DNA from: Bacillus sp. EB600
GTDB taxonomy: Bacteria > Bacillota > Bacilli > Bacillales > Cytobacillaceae
Direction: 5' to 3'
Length of the DNA stretch: 64,000 nt
Assembly: GCF_024494385.1 (NCBI RefSeq)
Contig: NZ_JAEVLT010000016.1
Span: 34,897 to 98,896, forward strand
A program made the position numbers and the translations under genes. How positions within the stretch are numbered: position 1 is the stretch's first letter; every line of letters starts with the position of its first letter. Below, piece by piece: positions 17,037 to 27,107 of this stretch. Below the pieces are notes generated by a model. It saw only the letters and a program-made list of their open reading frames with translations. It had not been told where the DNA came from and made no database searches.

Positions 17037-18155
17037 ATGCTCGAAAAAGGAAAAATTAACGCCGGCGAATTTCTAGTAATGGTGGTTGCATTTACGATTG
17101 GAAGCTCCATACTTGTTGTCCCGGCTCCAGGTGCAGAAACTGCAAAACAGGATGCCTGGATTGCCGCTGTCATTACGACTTTTACAACTTTATTTATTAT
17201 TTTCGTGTTTAATCAATTAGCAACCCTTTATTCTTCCATGACGTATGTTGAGTACAATGAAAAAATATATGGAAAATGGATCGGGAAAATCTTGACCCTT
17301 CCCTATCTTTTTTATGTTTTCTTAATTGCTTGCGGACAGCTTAGAGATATTGGGGATTTTTTTACGACGGAAATATTAGTTGATACTCCGATTCAGATGA
17401 TCATGATCATATTTGCACTTACAAGCTTAATTGGTGTTCGGTTAGGATTAGAAGTTATTTGCCGTTCGGCAGTTATTTTTTTTCCGTGGATTATTATACT
17501 GATTGTCTTATTATGCTTATTGATTATCCCACACATAAAATTAGAAAATATTCAGCCTGTTTTTGGGGAAGGTTTAAAACCAATTATAAAGAATGTATAC
17601 ATTAACTGGGGACAAACTTTACAGATGGGCATCTTCTTAATGATCATGCCGTATGTTACTAAAAAAGAAGAAATGAAAAAATCCTTTTATAAAGGGTTTT
17701 TAATCGGTGGAATTGTTATGACGACTGTGATTACTCTGAGTATTTTAGTATTAGGTGCCAGTATGACTGCAAGACAAACCTATCCCACGTATATGTTAGC
17801 GAAAAAAATAAGTATTGGGACCTTTTTACAAAGAATTGAAGTCATTGTTGCCATTATTTGGATGTTGACAGTATATTTTAAGCTGACAATTTGCTATTAT
17901 GCACTTTCGCTTGGGTTAGCTCAATTATTTGGCTTAAAAAGCTACAAACTCCTTACCTTTCCATTAGCGTTTTTAATTATTCCCTTTGCCATCTTTATGA
18001 GTTCAAATATCGTCAGTAGGAATCAATATATTACTAAAGCGTTACCACCTTTTTCCTTTACCATTTGTTTTATGCTTTCGCTGTTATTGTTAGTGATTGG
18101 AAAAATTAAATTAAAACGTTCTGCTTCAAAAGCAACTAAACAGCCACTTAATTGA
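17037..18155 (+). CDS. GerAB-type spore germination permease
   Basis: 372 residues from ATG 17037, chosen for GGAGG 5 bases upstream (TTG 17025 is inside that site). Ten to eleven membrane segments of the APC-type endospore germination family: the N-terminus starts with INAGEFLVMVVAFTIGSSIL, with NWGQTLQMG midway. GerAB subunits form, with GerAA and GerAC, the nutrient germinant receptor in the spore inner membrane and bind the germinant. Here the gene is an orphan: no A or C subunit adjoins. It may complement receptors elsewhere or act alone, as single GerAB paralogues do in other Bacillaceae. A strong terminator follows. Confidence 0.92.
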   Translation: MLEKGKINAGEFLVMVVAFTIGSSILVVPAPGAETAKQDAWIAAVITTFTTLFIIFVFNQLATLYSSMTYVEYNEKIYGKWIGKILTLPYLFYVFLIACGQLRDIGDFFTTEILVDTPIQMIMIIFALTSLIGVRLGLEVICRSAVIFFPWIIILIVLLCLLIIPHIKLENIQPVFGEGLKPIIKNVYINWGQTLQMGIFLMIMPYVTKKEEMKKSFYKGFLIGGIVMTTVITLSILVLGASMTARQTYPTYMLAKKISIGTFLQRIEVIVAIIWMLTVYFKLTICYYALSLGLAQLFGLKSYKLLTFPLAFLIIPFAIFMSSNIVSRNQYITKALPPFSFTICFMLSLLLLVIGKIKLKRSASKATKQPLN

Positions 18156-18211
18156 ATAAATTAGATTTTCGATTACATTTTACCGGATAGTAAAGGAATA
18201 TGAAGAAACGC

Positions 18212-18248
18212 TGAGCCCTCAACATTGATGTGTGAGGGCTTTTTTATT
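18212..18248 (+). terminator. Terminator after the GerAB-type gene
   Basis: agccctca / tgagggct stem, 11-base loop, then TTTTTTATTTATTT. Confidence 0.85.
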
Positions 18249-18390
18249 TATTTCCTATCCTCTTTGGTACATATCATGTCAGTACCGGTACATTTCGGTG
18301 GCCGTAATCAGTTAAGTGGAAAACCCATCATTGTTTCTGTAAAAATAAGTTTTAAACGATAAAATTACATCAAAAAGGTAAAGTCCCAAA

Positions 18391-19917
18391 TTATTTTCGT
18401 TTATATTTTCTTACTTTTACATAAGCGGTCCGTGATGTACCAATGATTTTTCCAGTTGAATCCAATGCATTGACCTGAAAATATGGCCCTGCAGAATGAA
18501 CTTCTATATCTGTCTCAAATCCGGTTCGAGGGGTGCTAGATACCACTACTGACAAATTAAATGGTGTTTGACCCGATAGCACCTGCCAAGCGACAGTTTC
18601 AGTTGAACCGTTCCATGAGGCATAAACAGTCGCCTCGTCTTCACGTAATAGATCTACAGCAATACTAGGTGGATAAATTGGAAAACCTACCCATTTATTT
18701 TTAAATGCCCTATAAGATTGATTTTGATTAGGAAATTGCATATCGTATATAAAATTTAATGAAGGATTTTCTTTCGTATTACCTTCATTTTTAAATTCAG
18801 AAAGATATGGTTCCTGTCCCCATCCAACGAATTGATTTCCATTAGATAGTTTTTGAACATTTCCTTGGCTTGGAACATATAGCGGTGGATCATGATAATA
18901 AGTTCGATCTACATTTGCAGTCATGTTTTGGAAATCTAGCTTAAGGATTAAACCATGTGCTTGGCATTCAGGCGGAGAGCTTGGTGATGCACAACAAGCA
19001 TTGTCAAACAAACTTATCCGGTTTCCAGGTCTATGGCGCGGATTATGCTGCCAAGAAAATGCAGCGTTCGGACCAAAAGTAAAGTCACTTTGCTTTCCAC
19101 CAAGCTGCCAAATTATATTTCCGGTTTCTTTATCAACATTATACATGGCCCACATATTACGCATGTTAATAAGAAGTGTATTGTCTGGCCCTTCTTCAAC
19201 TGAATTAACGTGGAAAGGGTCCCAAACATTATTGGAGCTTGTTGCAGATGAGGGGGGTAACATTGAATAGGCCGGATTAACATGTTCAAGCACATTCCAA
19301 AAGAAAAGGAGTTCGCCTGTCTCTAGATCGACTTCTTGAATGGAGTAATTATCAATATATCCATCTACTGGACCTCCATACTGGGATAAATCTACAGGGA
19401 CTTGTTTCACAGCAGTAAACAAAGCAGTATTTCGTTTTGTAATAGTAAATTCATGAATATCAGCAGTGAACCCCTTTTTGGCAGTAAGTTTCTTAATAAC
19501 TTCATAATTCTGATTTATGATTAGGAAATAAGCACCAGGCTCAGGAGCCCCTACGGGAAGATTTGGATTTGCAGATTGAGTTCCTGATATAGTTCCTTGC
19601 CACATAGTAAGAACTGGGTGCCCGTAGTAGGTTTGTACTCTAAAGTCCGTATTTTGTATATATCGACTATCAAGCGGTCTAAACCAGACTGGGTTACCAG
19701 ATTGGTCCATGATAAGTGCGCCTGTTTGCCCAATCATGGTAGATCCATAAAGAGTATATGGTGCAACGAATATTAAGCCGGGAGCTTTTCCGGGTTTATT
19801 TACATTTATAGTAACCTTCATGGGATGTAAGTCGGGGACTGAAACAAAATTCCATACTTGTTGGTTTGAATTATTTGCGAAATTTCGTGATGGTTTCCCC
19901 GATATATTGTAATCCAT
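18391..19917 (-). CDS. Arylsulfotransferase-like (ASST/Arylsulfotran_2) protein
   Basis: 508 residues. Beta-propeller arylsulfotransferase-type protein: GLIFVAPYTLYGSTMIGQTG, ITKKGF-like ADIHEF (His near 153), DPFHVNSVEEGPDNTLL (His near 235), NIIWQLGG, SWQHNPRHRP and a late WGQEP. C-terminal 420-500 is an Ig-like beta domain. PLP/metal-free enzymes of this type move sulfate between phenols, but many Gram-positive members are uncharacterised. No signal peptide is visible at the N-terminus, unlike secreted ASSTs. ATG 19917 with AGGAGATG upstream. Single gene convergent with GerAB. Confidence 0.8.
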   Translation of the reverse strand: MDYNISGKPSRNFANNSNQQVWNFVSVPDLHPMKVTINVNKPGKAPGLIFVAPYTLYGSTMIGQTGALIMDQSGNPVWFRPLDSRYIQNTDFRVQTYYGHPVLTMWQGTISGTQSANPNLPVGAPEPGAYFLIINQNYEVIKKLTAKKGFTADIHEFTITKRNTALFTAVKQVPVDLSQYGGPVDGYIDNYSIQEVDLETGELLFFWNVLEHVNPAYSMLPPSSATSSNNVWDPFHVNSVEEGPDNTLLINMRNMWAMYNVDKETGNIIWQLGGKQSDFTFGPNAAFSWQHNPRHRPGNRISLFDNACCASPSSPPECQAHGLILKLDFQNMTANVDRTYYHDPPLYVPSQGNVQKLSNGNQFVGWGQEPYLSEFKNEGNTKENPSLNFIYDMQFPNQNQSYRAFKNKWVGFPIYPPSIAVDLLREDEATVYASWNGSTETVAWQVLSGQTPFNLSVVVSSTPRTGFETDIEVHSAGPYFQVNALDSTGKIIGTSRTAYVKVRKYKRK

Positions 19918-20027
19918 TTTTAATTTTCATCTCCTGCTATCGTTCTAATCATAACTAACAAAAATTGGTTGTATAAAAAAGTATATGAATCTATCTTAAA
20001 AGTGTGTATCTTGAGGACGAGTATTTT

Positions 20028-20132
20028 TTAGAGTGAGTAGTATATTACTTGCCCTTTTTCCGCTTTCGGCAATTCATATTCCTTAATTGTCATTTCTCTT
20101 AAGCCCGTCATTGCCGCTACTCTACCCTTCAT
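20028..20132 (-). pseudogene. N-terminal remnant of a zinc alcohol dehydrogenase
   Basis: GGAGG precedes ATG 20132; 34 codons read VAAMTGLREMTIKEYELPKA, the typical MDR N-terminus, then a stop. The rest of the gene is gone. Confidence 0.6.
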
Positions 20133-20633
20133 TACATGATCCTCCATCTTTATAAGATTTGACATTTCTAAACAACAGGCGGACCTCGTTCAATCATATG
20201 TGCTAAGGCAAAAGAGATTGTCAGGCAGGCAGAGGTTTGAAGATGGAGGGGTTAGACATAGAGGAAATGTATGCGAGTTAACATTTTCTTGACTTTAGCC
20301 TATCCTGTACTGATCGTCAAAATTGCTTTTGTTCGTATTCATCTCCTTTTATTCAAAATCCGAAATGGCTGCTTTTATCGCTTGTACTAACTTCTCTTTC
20401 CTAACAGGATCCTATTCCAATATTCGATTTTAATATTAATCCTTTTCTGGACGTTCCATCCTTATATCCCAAGCGAATGTGATTACAGGAATGAGAATTA
20501 TATATCTGTCGGAATAAATATCCTTAGTTATATACATAATTGCCTCTGTCTCGTTATCAAAACCGAATCCTTAATATCAATAGCGACTGTTTTCATGTTT
20601 TCAAGCTTCATTTTTTATCACTTCTATAAAATA
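20133..20633. other. Eroded stretch
   Basis: Only short reverse-strand coding-like pieces remain, such as one reading ITKDIYSDRYIILIPVITFA near 20450-20540. They are frameshifted relative to one another. No intact gene. Confidence 0.35.
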
Positions 20634-21346
20634 TTCATTTTATTGATTAAATCGTCTTTGCTTGGGTTTGTATAAAGCAAAGTCGTATGAATATTGGAAT
20701 GGCCAGCTTGATTGGCTACTTCGAATACTCATTCCTTTACTAATGGCATGTGAACAAAAAAAATGGCGAAGATCATGTGGAGTAATCTCTTTGCCTAACT
20801 TATCAGCGTATTCTTGAAAGAGCTTATTAATCGTTGTTCTATCCAGCGTTTATTACGATTACTTACAAAGACATAATCTTTTTTAATCCCTTCCTTTTCA
20901 CGTTCTTTTAACCAGGATTGGAGAGCTGCTTTTACTTTATCGTTCATAAACACGGTTCTTGATTTGCTGCTTTTCCCATTTGTCACAAGAATCTCACGAG
21001 ACGTAATATTAAAATCTTCCATTTTGAGGTTTAGAGCTTCAGAAATCCGTAATCCAGCATAAGCAAGAAGGGTGATAAGGGCATAATTTCGCTTATTTCC
21101 ACTATCCAAAATCATTTGCCGGAACTTTTCAAGGTCCTTATATTCCACTTTGGCCAGTGAAGCGTATTGCTGCTGAATCTTTACATAATTTTTCTTTGTC
21201 AGAACCATTTCTTTCTGTACGTTGGATTCAATGAGGAAATCATTAAACTTGACTAGGGCATTGATTTTCGTATTAATCGTTTTTGGCTTTGAATTTTTTA
21301 CGGTTTTAGGAAGCACATAAATATGTACCAAACAGTGACTTATCAA
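20634..21346 (-). pseudogene. Tyrosine recombinase/integrase with two frameshifts
   Basis: The reverse frame from 21346 holds the SAM-like core-binding part and catalytic Arg in YAGLRISEALNLK. After a shift near 20850 it continues with HDLRHFFCSHAIS (HxxR), and after another near 20720 with QAGHSNIHTTLLYTNPSKD (His and nucleophile Tyr). All catalytic residues are recognisable but in three frames, so it is dead. XerC/D-like phage or ICE integrase. Its N-terminal end overlaps the start of the HerA fragment on the other strand. Confidence 0.85.
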
Positions 21347-21744
21347 AATACCGCTCTTCTAAAAAATCTATTGAAAGAATAGCTAAAGAAGGAAGAAAAT
21401 ATGGTGTGACATTATTGCTAGCAAGTCAAAGGCCATCTGAATTATCTGAAACCATTTTTTCTCAATGTAATAATTTTATTGCAATGAGATTAACAAATCC
21501 TAATGATCAAAGCTATGTAAAAAAACTTTTACCCGATACACTGGGAAATCTTATTGAAAAAATGCCTTCATTAAAACCCGGTGAAGCTTTATTAATAGGA
21601 GAATCTGTTGTTCTACCTTCGATTGTACAAATTGATAAATGTGATTTACCACCTTCTTCAAATGATATCCCTTATTGGGAGTTGTGGAAAGAAGAGTGGA
21701 AGGATGTTGATATATCGAAAATTAAAGATGAGTGGTATAAATAA
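21310..21744 (+). pseudogene. HerA-type ATPase, C-terminal part only
   Basis: 144 codons beginning at EAHKYVP, the second half of the HerA Walker B (EEAH), directly after an in-frame TAG. Continues RKYGVTLLLASQRPSELS (sensor/arginine region), NPNDQSYVKKLLPD and a typical tail. Walker A is missing, so it is inactive. HerA ATPases pair with NurA, SIR2 or DUF4297 nucleases in DNA repair or phage defence. The adjoining integrase implies a decayed mobile defence element. Confidence 0.8.
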
Positions 21745-21886
21745 TGTTAATGATTTTGTACTAATATGGTGTGATCTTGAAATTTTCATACAGATAAAGT
21801 TCACATAATTACTGGTTATCGGTTATCAAAAAACACCGTTAATGTTAATTTGATTTTGATATGAGTTTTGCTATAAAAATGCACTT

Positions 21887-21916
21887 AAAAAGAGGTGAAC
21901 AATCACCTCTTTTTAA
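21887..21916 (+). terminator. Terminator after the HerA fragment
   Basis: aaaaagaggtga / tcacctcttttt stem with a 4-base loop. The A and T runs make it bidirectional. Confidence 0.8.
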
Positions 21917-22377
21917 TTTGCCTCAAAAACGATGGTTTTTGAGATTATTTAAAATAAGGATCATTTCCTTTGTATAGGAAAAGTTTGGTTATGGGAAGGC
22001 TGATTAGCCGTTCTGGAGTTCAAAGATAAGGACAGGAATTCTTATAGACGCAGAAAATACGTGATACTCCTCGGATTTGTAGGTATTTTAGCGATTTTTG
22101 TGTAGATCGATTTTACTCCTAGCTAATTTATCGAGCTAGTAAACTACCAGATTCTAGATGGTTCACGAAGCCAAGGAATTATTATACAATATGCTAAGGG
22201 TGGGGGATGTGGACTTTGTAAGATCAGTCGAAACAGGTGACTTTAAAAAAGGAAAATGCTTGAAGGCTGTACTACCCGATTCGGAAAGAGAACTAAATTA
22301 AGCGCTGGCTTGTAAGACATATCCCAAGAATCTAATTCAACCATCCTAAACAATTCATTCCTGGGGCGGTGAAAACG
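21917..22377. other. Gene-free stretch upstream of the aromatic regulator
   Basis: No ORF or motif stands out; presumably holds the regulator's promoter. Confidence 0.35.
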
Positions 22378-24255
22378 TTGAATCGTGTTGAATTAAACGC
22401 TGGCAGGTTAGAGTCATTAAATTTTCTTGAATCTCAACGAATGATTTCTATTCCCAGCTCCGCCTTCGGTTCGCTACGTCAGGAACTGCTTAATACATTA
22501 GGGCTACCTAGAGCTAAAGGGTTCCTTCTTCGTTATGGATGGAATTGTGGTGCAAGTGATGGTTTAAAGGTAAAGGAAATGGAGTGGGAGAATGACCTTG
22601 ACCCTTTATTAGCCGGACCTAAGATGCATACATTAAATGGCCATGTAGAAGTAGAAGTAGAAGTATGTAATGCTAATTTTGAAAAAGGAACCTTACATTT
22701 TGAAGGAAATTGGAAAAATTCCTATGAGGCAAACGAGCACCTAATGCTTTTTGGCTCTAGTGACCATACTGTCTGTCATACATTGGTTGGCTATGCAAGC
22801 GGTTACCTATCAACGATTTTAGGAAAAAAAGTAATCGTGAAGGAAACTCAATGTGAGGCAATGGGAGATGACCATTGTCATTGGGTTGGTAAAACGGTGG
22901 ATGAATGGAATGAAGATATTGACATCAAGAGTGAAATTAGCTTCTATGAAGCTGACCGCATCATCGATGAATTGGATGAAACATATGAAAAGCTAAGAAT
23001 TGAAAGAGATAATTTAAGCAAAACATATCATGTACATCATAAATTATTTAAGGAAGTACTTCGCGAAAAAGGCATGAAATCTATCGCTGATGTCTTACAC
23101 CAAACGATGAAAATGCCTGTCATTATTGAAGACCGCCAGTTAAACATTTTGTCAGTTGGAGGGCTTCCAGCTCAGCAGGCACAGTCACACTCAAAGGAAT
23201 TTAAAAAGTGGGTAGGTCATCAGCAACAAAAGAAATCATTTAAATGGAAAGAAATTAAACAAACGCTGTTGCTTGATATTTCCGAAAGCCATAAAAGAGT
23301 GATAACACCAATTTATTTGGGCCAAAATGTCTATGGATATTGTTCATTTCTTTATAATGAAACCACGCTCAAAGAAGTGGACAAGATGGTATTAGAACAA
23401 GCGGCATTAGCATGTTCACTTTATCAGTTAAATGAGAAGACTCGTTTTAATACAGAGCAGCGCATGAAAGGAAGTTTTTTAGAGGATATTTTAAACAAAA
23501 GATTATCCATGCCCGAAATTGTTAAACGAGCACACTATATAGATTTTAGATTAGAAGAACCCTATTTTGTAATTGCTATTAATCGGCGCATGTATCACCG
23601 AATACTCAATGATGAAATCGAATTTGATGATCAATTTATAAATAATCTTTTAAGCTTCTTTAAAAGAAATTATGTAAACGCTTTAATTGATCAACGAGCG
23701 GAAAACTTTATCATATTGTTAACAGAAAGCTCACTTTTGAGCACGTACAGAAATACAGAAGAATTTTGCAAGCAGTTGCTTGAATATTGTTCAAGCCTTT
23801 CTTCCGGGTTTTTATTAAAAATGGGAGTTAGCTCGAATTCCCCTTCTATCGAAAACGTTGATAACTTATATAATGAAAGTCTTGCCGCTGTAAAAGTAGC
23901 CAATCGCCATCAAAACTTAGTCTATTTCGATTCCCTCGGACTTGTAGGGATTTTGCTGCAAACAAATAATCTTGAGACAATTGAAAAGTTTGCATATAAA
24001 ATATTAGGAAATTTAATTGAAGAAGATAAAAACAAGAATATGGAGTTAACCAAAACGCTTTATTATTACTTGGAAAATGGATCAAACGTTCATAAAACTG
24101 CACGGGCGATGAATCTATCGATCAGTGGATTACGTTATCGGTTAGGTCGCATAAATGAAATTTTGCAAATGGACATTAACGCTCCCTATGTTAGACATGA
24201 AATTTATATAGCCCTTCAGTCTCTATTTGTTTTGGGAGAACTAGAGCTAGATTAA
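22378..24255 (+). CDS. Aromatic-responsive regulator: XylR_N + V4R + PucR-type C-terminus
   Basis: 625 residues from TTG 22378 (GGGGCGGTG 6 bases upstream; GTG 22369 is possible but lies inside that site). Order: XylR_N domain (20-110), V4R with the small-molecule/zinc Cys pattern CEAMGDDHCHW (150-175), a coiled linker (195-235), a GAF-like/PucR middle (240-350), a degenerate GGDEF-like segment (370-500) and a PucR helix-turn-helix (VHKTARAMNLSISGLRYRLG, 560-590). XylR/DmpR/PoxR proteins sense phenols or toluenes through the first two domains. This one lacks the AAA+ sigma-54 module and uses a PucR DNA-binding end. Located 1 kb upstream of a dead catechol 2,3-dioxygenase. Confidence 0.87.
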   Translation: MNRVELNAGRLESLNFLESQRMISIPSSAFGSLRQELLNTLGLPRAKGFLLRYGWNCGASDGLKVKEMEWENDLDPLLAGPKMHTLNGHVEVEVEVCNANFEKGTLHFEGNWKNSYEANEHLMLFGSSDHTVCHTLVGYASGYLSTILGKKVIVKETQCEAMGDDHCHWVGKTVDEWNEDIDIKSEISFYEADRIIDELDETYEKLRIERDNLSKTYHVHHKLFKEVLREKGMKSIADVLHQTMKMPVIIEDRQLNILSVGGLPAQQAQSHSKEFKKWVGHQQQKKSFKWKEIKQTLLLDISESHKRVITPIYLGQNVYGYCSFLYNETTLKEVDKMVLEQAALACSLYQLNEKTRFNTEQRMKGSFLEDILNKRLSMPEIVKRAHYIDFRLEEPYFVIAINRRMYHRILNDEIEFDDQFINNLLSFFKRNYVNALIDQRAENFIILLTESSLLSTYRNTEEFCKQLLEYCSSLSSGFLLKMGVSSNSPSIENVDNLYNESLAAVKVANRHQNLVYFDSLGLVGILLQTNNLETIEKFAYKILGNLIEEDKNKNMELTKTLYYYLENGSNVHKTARAMNLSISGLRYRLGRINEILQMDINAPYVRHEIYIALQSLFVLGELELD

Positions 24256-24508
24256 AACTTGGGCACCTCGCCCAAACCCAGCCAACGGTAGCCCATTGGA
24301 TCGCTTTATACGCGCACACCCTATTTACCTTTGTTCTCCTTACTGTAATTGTTTATTCATAATAGAAGTCATGGGTGCTACGCTATGATTCGCAAAACTT
24401 TGTAAACTTTTTTAAAAGAGAGCTTAAAAAACTTCACAAACTTCAATCCTGTTAACGGCCATTTTCGCGAAGATTTAGAGAGGTCAAGCAGAAAAGGAGT
24501 GATGGAGA

Positions 24509-24712
24509 ATGAAAACAAGTGGTCATGAGTCGAAGGTAGCAAAATCAAGTACAGGCTATTATGTAGGTAGATTTTTTCAAGAAGACGAGGTCATTACACA
24601 ATTTACTCCACTAACTGATAATTTCAGAGCAAACAAGAAGCCATCGAGGCTCGAATCCATCATGGAAAAAGTCACAGAAAGAAGGGGGACCGAGTTCTCC
24701 CTTTTTTTTTAA
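24509..24712 (+). CDS. Small unrecognised protein whose 3' end runs into a terminator
   Basis: 67 residues; GGAG then ATG 24509. Sequence includes TGYYVGRFFQEDEVITQF and SIMEKVTERRGTEF. No family recognised. The last ten codons form the left arm and T run of the terminator at 24682-24710, and the stop is TAA right after nine T residues. Either the gene truly ends in the terminator or a frameshift near 24670 destroyed its original end. Real because of the ribosome binding site and terminator, but possibly truncated. Confidence 0.45.
   Translation: MKTSGHESKVAKSSTGYYVGRFFQEDEVITQFTPLTDNFRANKKPSRLESIMEKVTERRGTEFSLFF
24682..24710 (+). terminator. Rho-independent terminator inside the 3' end of the 24509 ORF
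   Basis: aaggggga / tctccctt stem, short loop, nine T residues. Confidence 0.85.
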
Positions 24713-25207
24713 AAGTATACCGCACCCCATGGAAAATTCCTGGCCAACGCCAAAATCGTGTCGATTGCTTCACCTTGCTCCAAATGATTTAAAGAGTGTT
24801 AACGGTTTTTTGGGGACATCGACACCTCCATGAGAAAGAACCCCTTCAAAGGAACTCGTTATTTTGACACTTTAAATGTCGCACGTTTTATTTGAATTTT
24901 TCCAATCACTAATAATAACAGCGGAAGATTAAAACAAACCGTTAAGGAAAAAGTGGGCCATGTTTTAATAAGAAAGTTATATAAATGTACAATATTTGGA
25001 TGGTAACTTTTAACTTTACCTTGAGGAGCTAGGAGCCGCAGCGAGATTAGGGGTGCTTCAGTCCAACGTTACTAAACGGGGCTTTCGCTTTTTAATTTAA
25101 TACAATTCGTATGAAAATAATCACAAAAATGAGCGGAACTGATTGTTCAATTCTGAAAATCATAAAATAAGAATACGCTTACAAATCGCACAAAAGAGGC
25201 GCTGTTT
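24713..25207. other. Gene-poor stretch
   Basis: Around 25020-25100 a GC-richer piece reads ELGAAARLGVLQSNVTKRG, possibly a helix-turn-helix remnant, before a stop. Nothing intact. Confidence 0.3.
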
Positions 25208-25490
25208 ATGTCGATTATGCATATTGGCTAAACTGAACTAAGAGTTATGGATCTTGAGGAATCTGTTGTTATTACACAAATGTTATCGGGTTGGTTGTTG
25301 TGGGGAGCAGTGAAGGAAGGTTTATTTAAAAGCATAGGATGAATATGATCATCATAGTTTGATTCTTCAAGAAGCGGATTCTCCGGGAGTCGATCACTTT
25401 TCTTTTAAAGTAGAATCAGAAGAAGAACTGGCGAACTTCGAAAAAATTTTTTCCGGAATCCAAGTAAATTCCAATTATTCAGCAAATTGA
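25208..25490 (+). pseudogene. Extradiol (catechol 2,3-) dioxygenase N-terminal remnant
   Basis: Begins MSIMHIG then TELRVMDLEESV, the first vicinal-oxygen-chelate module of catechol 2,3-dioxygenases, with a stop in place of the metal-adjacent His codon. After shifts it continues EYDHHS and DSPGVDHFSFKVESEEEL to a stop at 25490. Several stops and frameshifts. It fits the phenol-type regulator upstream. Confidence 0.75.
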
Positions 25491-25542
25491 GATTTAACTT
25501 AGTAAGGCGAGAGGTGTTTACATCTTAGAAAGGAGGTTCAAC

Positions 25543-26775
25543 TTGATTGAATCCTTACTATTGAATTTTCTTTTTCTACTTTTTCCTGTTGTTATTTTTC
25601 TAATATTCTTTGAAAACAGAATTCAAAATTATTATAAATATATTCTTATCCTTTTTTCAGCTATTTCAATGGTTTTGTGTATGGAATATCCTATTATAAA
25701 ATTAAAAATCGGATTTATTTTTGATTTACGCTATATTCCATTTCTCCTGGTTGCCCTTTTTGGTGGCTACAAATACACCTTCCCACTTTATATCGTATTA
25801 AATGTCTATCGGTTTATAATCGGCGGGAAAGGGATAATTCAATCGCTGGTTTTTTCTACCGTTATTTTTATTTTAGTTCCCTTATTAAGTAAAATTTTTC
25901 TTAAACAGAATTCAAAAAAACGAATCCTTATTGCGGCATTTGCTGCTTTTCTCACGATGGTTCTCTATCTCATCTCCCTTGTGTCATTTTTACCAGCATT
26001 GAATAGGGAGCACTGGATATTAACCACCATGAGCACTCACGTGGCCCTAATGGTCATCTTTATGATTTTAGTGGAGAAAATTATTGCTAATAAAAACAAC
26101 CGTGAATCTTTTTTACATTCGGAAAGATTACATGTGATTAGTGAGTTATCAGCAAGTATCTCACATGAAATTAGGAATCCGCTTACAGTAACGAACGGAT
26201 TTCTGCAGCTTTTAAATAAGTCGGAGAGGGTCACGACGGAAGATAAAAGGTATATTGAACTTTCATTATTAGAACTACAATGCCTAGAAAAAATCGTTAG
26301 TGATTTTCTTGCATTTGCCCAGCCTCAATCTGAAAACATGATTTATTCCAATCTTAAGGACGAAACAGAATATGTAAAAAATATTATTACCCCTTATGCA
26401 AACATGCATCAAGTCAAAATAAACTATGATTTTCAGAATAATCTATATTTTTGGTTTGATAAAAACCAATTACAGCAATGTTTAATGAATCTATATAAAA
26501 ACGGAATAGTAGCGATGAAAGAAACAGGAGGTACTCTTTTTATTCGTGTTTCGGAGCAAAAGAAAAACATCGTAATTCATATAAGAGATATGGGTGTTGG
26601 AATGACAAAAGAGGAAATTTCATATTTGGGAAGACCCTATTACTCGACCAAAAAGGAAGGTACAGGTCTTGGAATGCTTATGGTTTATAGTACGATTAAT
26701 AAAGTAAATGGCAAAATTGAAGTAGAAAGTGAAAAAGGGAAAGGAAAGAATTTTACTATAACCATTCCTGTATAG
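25543..26775 (+). CDS. Membrane sensor histidine kinase, KinB-like with 5TM-LYT sensor
   Basis: 410 residues; AAGGAGG lies 6 bases before TTG 25543. Six membrane helices (5-180) of the 5TM-5TMR_LYT type, with the loop GFIFDLRYIPFLLVALFGGY. Then HisKA with His208 in SISHEIRNPLTV and HATPase_c with DMGVGM and GTGLGM boxes. The N box reads NLYKNGIVAM, where the usual second Asn (NLxxNA) is altered to NG but the key Asn stays. KinB-type kinases feed the Spo0F/Spo0A phosphorelay; no response regulator adjoins, supporting an orphan sporulation kinase. Terminator at 26804. Confidence 0.9.
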   Translation: MIESLLLNFLFLLFPVVIFLIFFENRIQNYYKYILILFSAISMVLCMEYPIIKLKIGFIFDLRYIPFLLVALFGGYKYTFPLYIVLNVYRFIIGGKGIIQSLVFSTVIFILVPLLSKIFLKQNSKKRILIAAFAAFLTMVLYLISLVSFLPALNREHWILTTMSTHVALMVIFMILVEKIIANKNNRESFLHSERLHVISELSASISHEIRNPLTVTNGFLQLLNKSERVTTEDKRYIELSLLELQCLEKIVSDFLAFAQPQSENMIYSNLKDETEYVKNIITPYANMHQVKINYDFQNNLYFWFDKNQLQQCLMNLYKNGIVAMKETGGTLFIRVSEQKKNIVIHIRDMGVGMTKEEISYLGRPYYSTKKEGTGLGMLMVYSTINKVNGKIEVESEKGKGKNFTITIPV

Positions 26776-26803
26776 TTGTGTCATATCATTCCTTTTCTTC
26801 GAT

Positions 26804-26845
26804 AAAAAAAATTCTGGTTTCTTTTTCGAGGATCGGAATTTTTTT
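26804..26845. terminator. Bidirectional terminator
   Basis: Stem aaaaaaattc / gaattttttt with an imperfect inner part, between the kinase and a reverse-strand hydrolase remnant. Confidence 0.75.
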
Positions 26846-26852
26846 GTGGCTT

Positions 26853-26940
26853 TTATTTAACCGCAGTATTGAAAAACTTCACGTATACTGCTTGGAAATT
26901 TTCATTTTGGAAAGAGTGCCCTTTGTCATTCCATATGTGT
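26853..26940 (-). pseudogene. Alpha/beta hydrolase C-terminal remnant
   Basis: 29 codons, HIWNDKGHSFQNENFQAVYV then a stop. The GHSF around a catalytic His is typical of dienelactone-hydrolase-like and esterase C-termini. Only the tail remains. Confidence 0.4.
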
Positions 26941-27107
26941 CGCTAACAAAATAGTAGTTAAATATGATTTTGCTCATAAGAATGATTTATTTATCGTCTT
27001 AAAACAAAAGATTCGACTATTTACCGGATCGTTAAAGAAGTCCGGCGGTAATATGTCAAGCACTAAAATCTAAGGGATTAGAAATTTTAAACCCATCAAC
27101 ATCTGAC

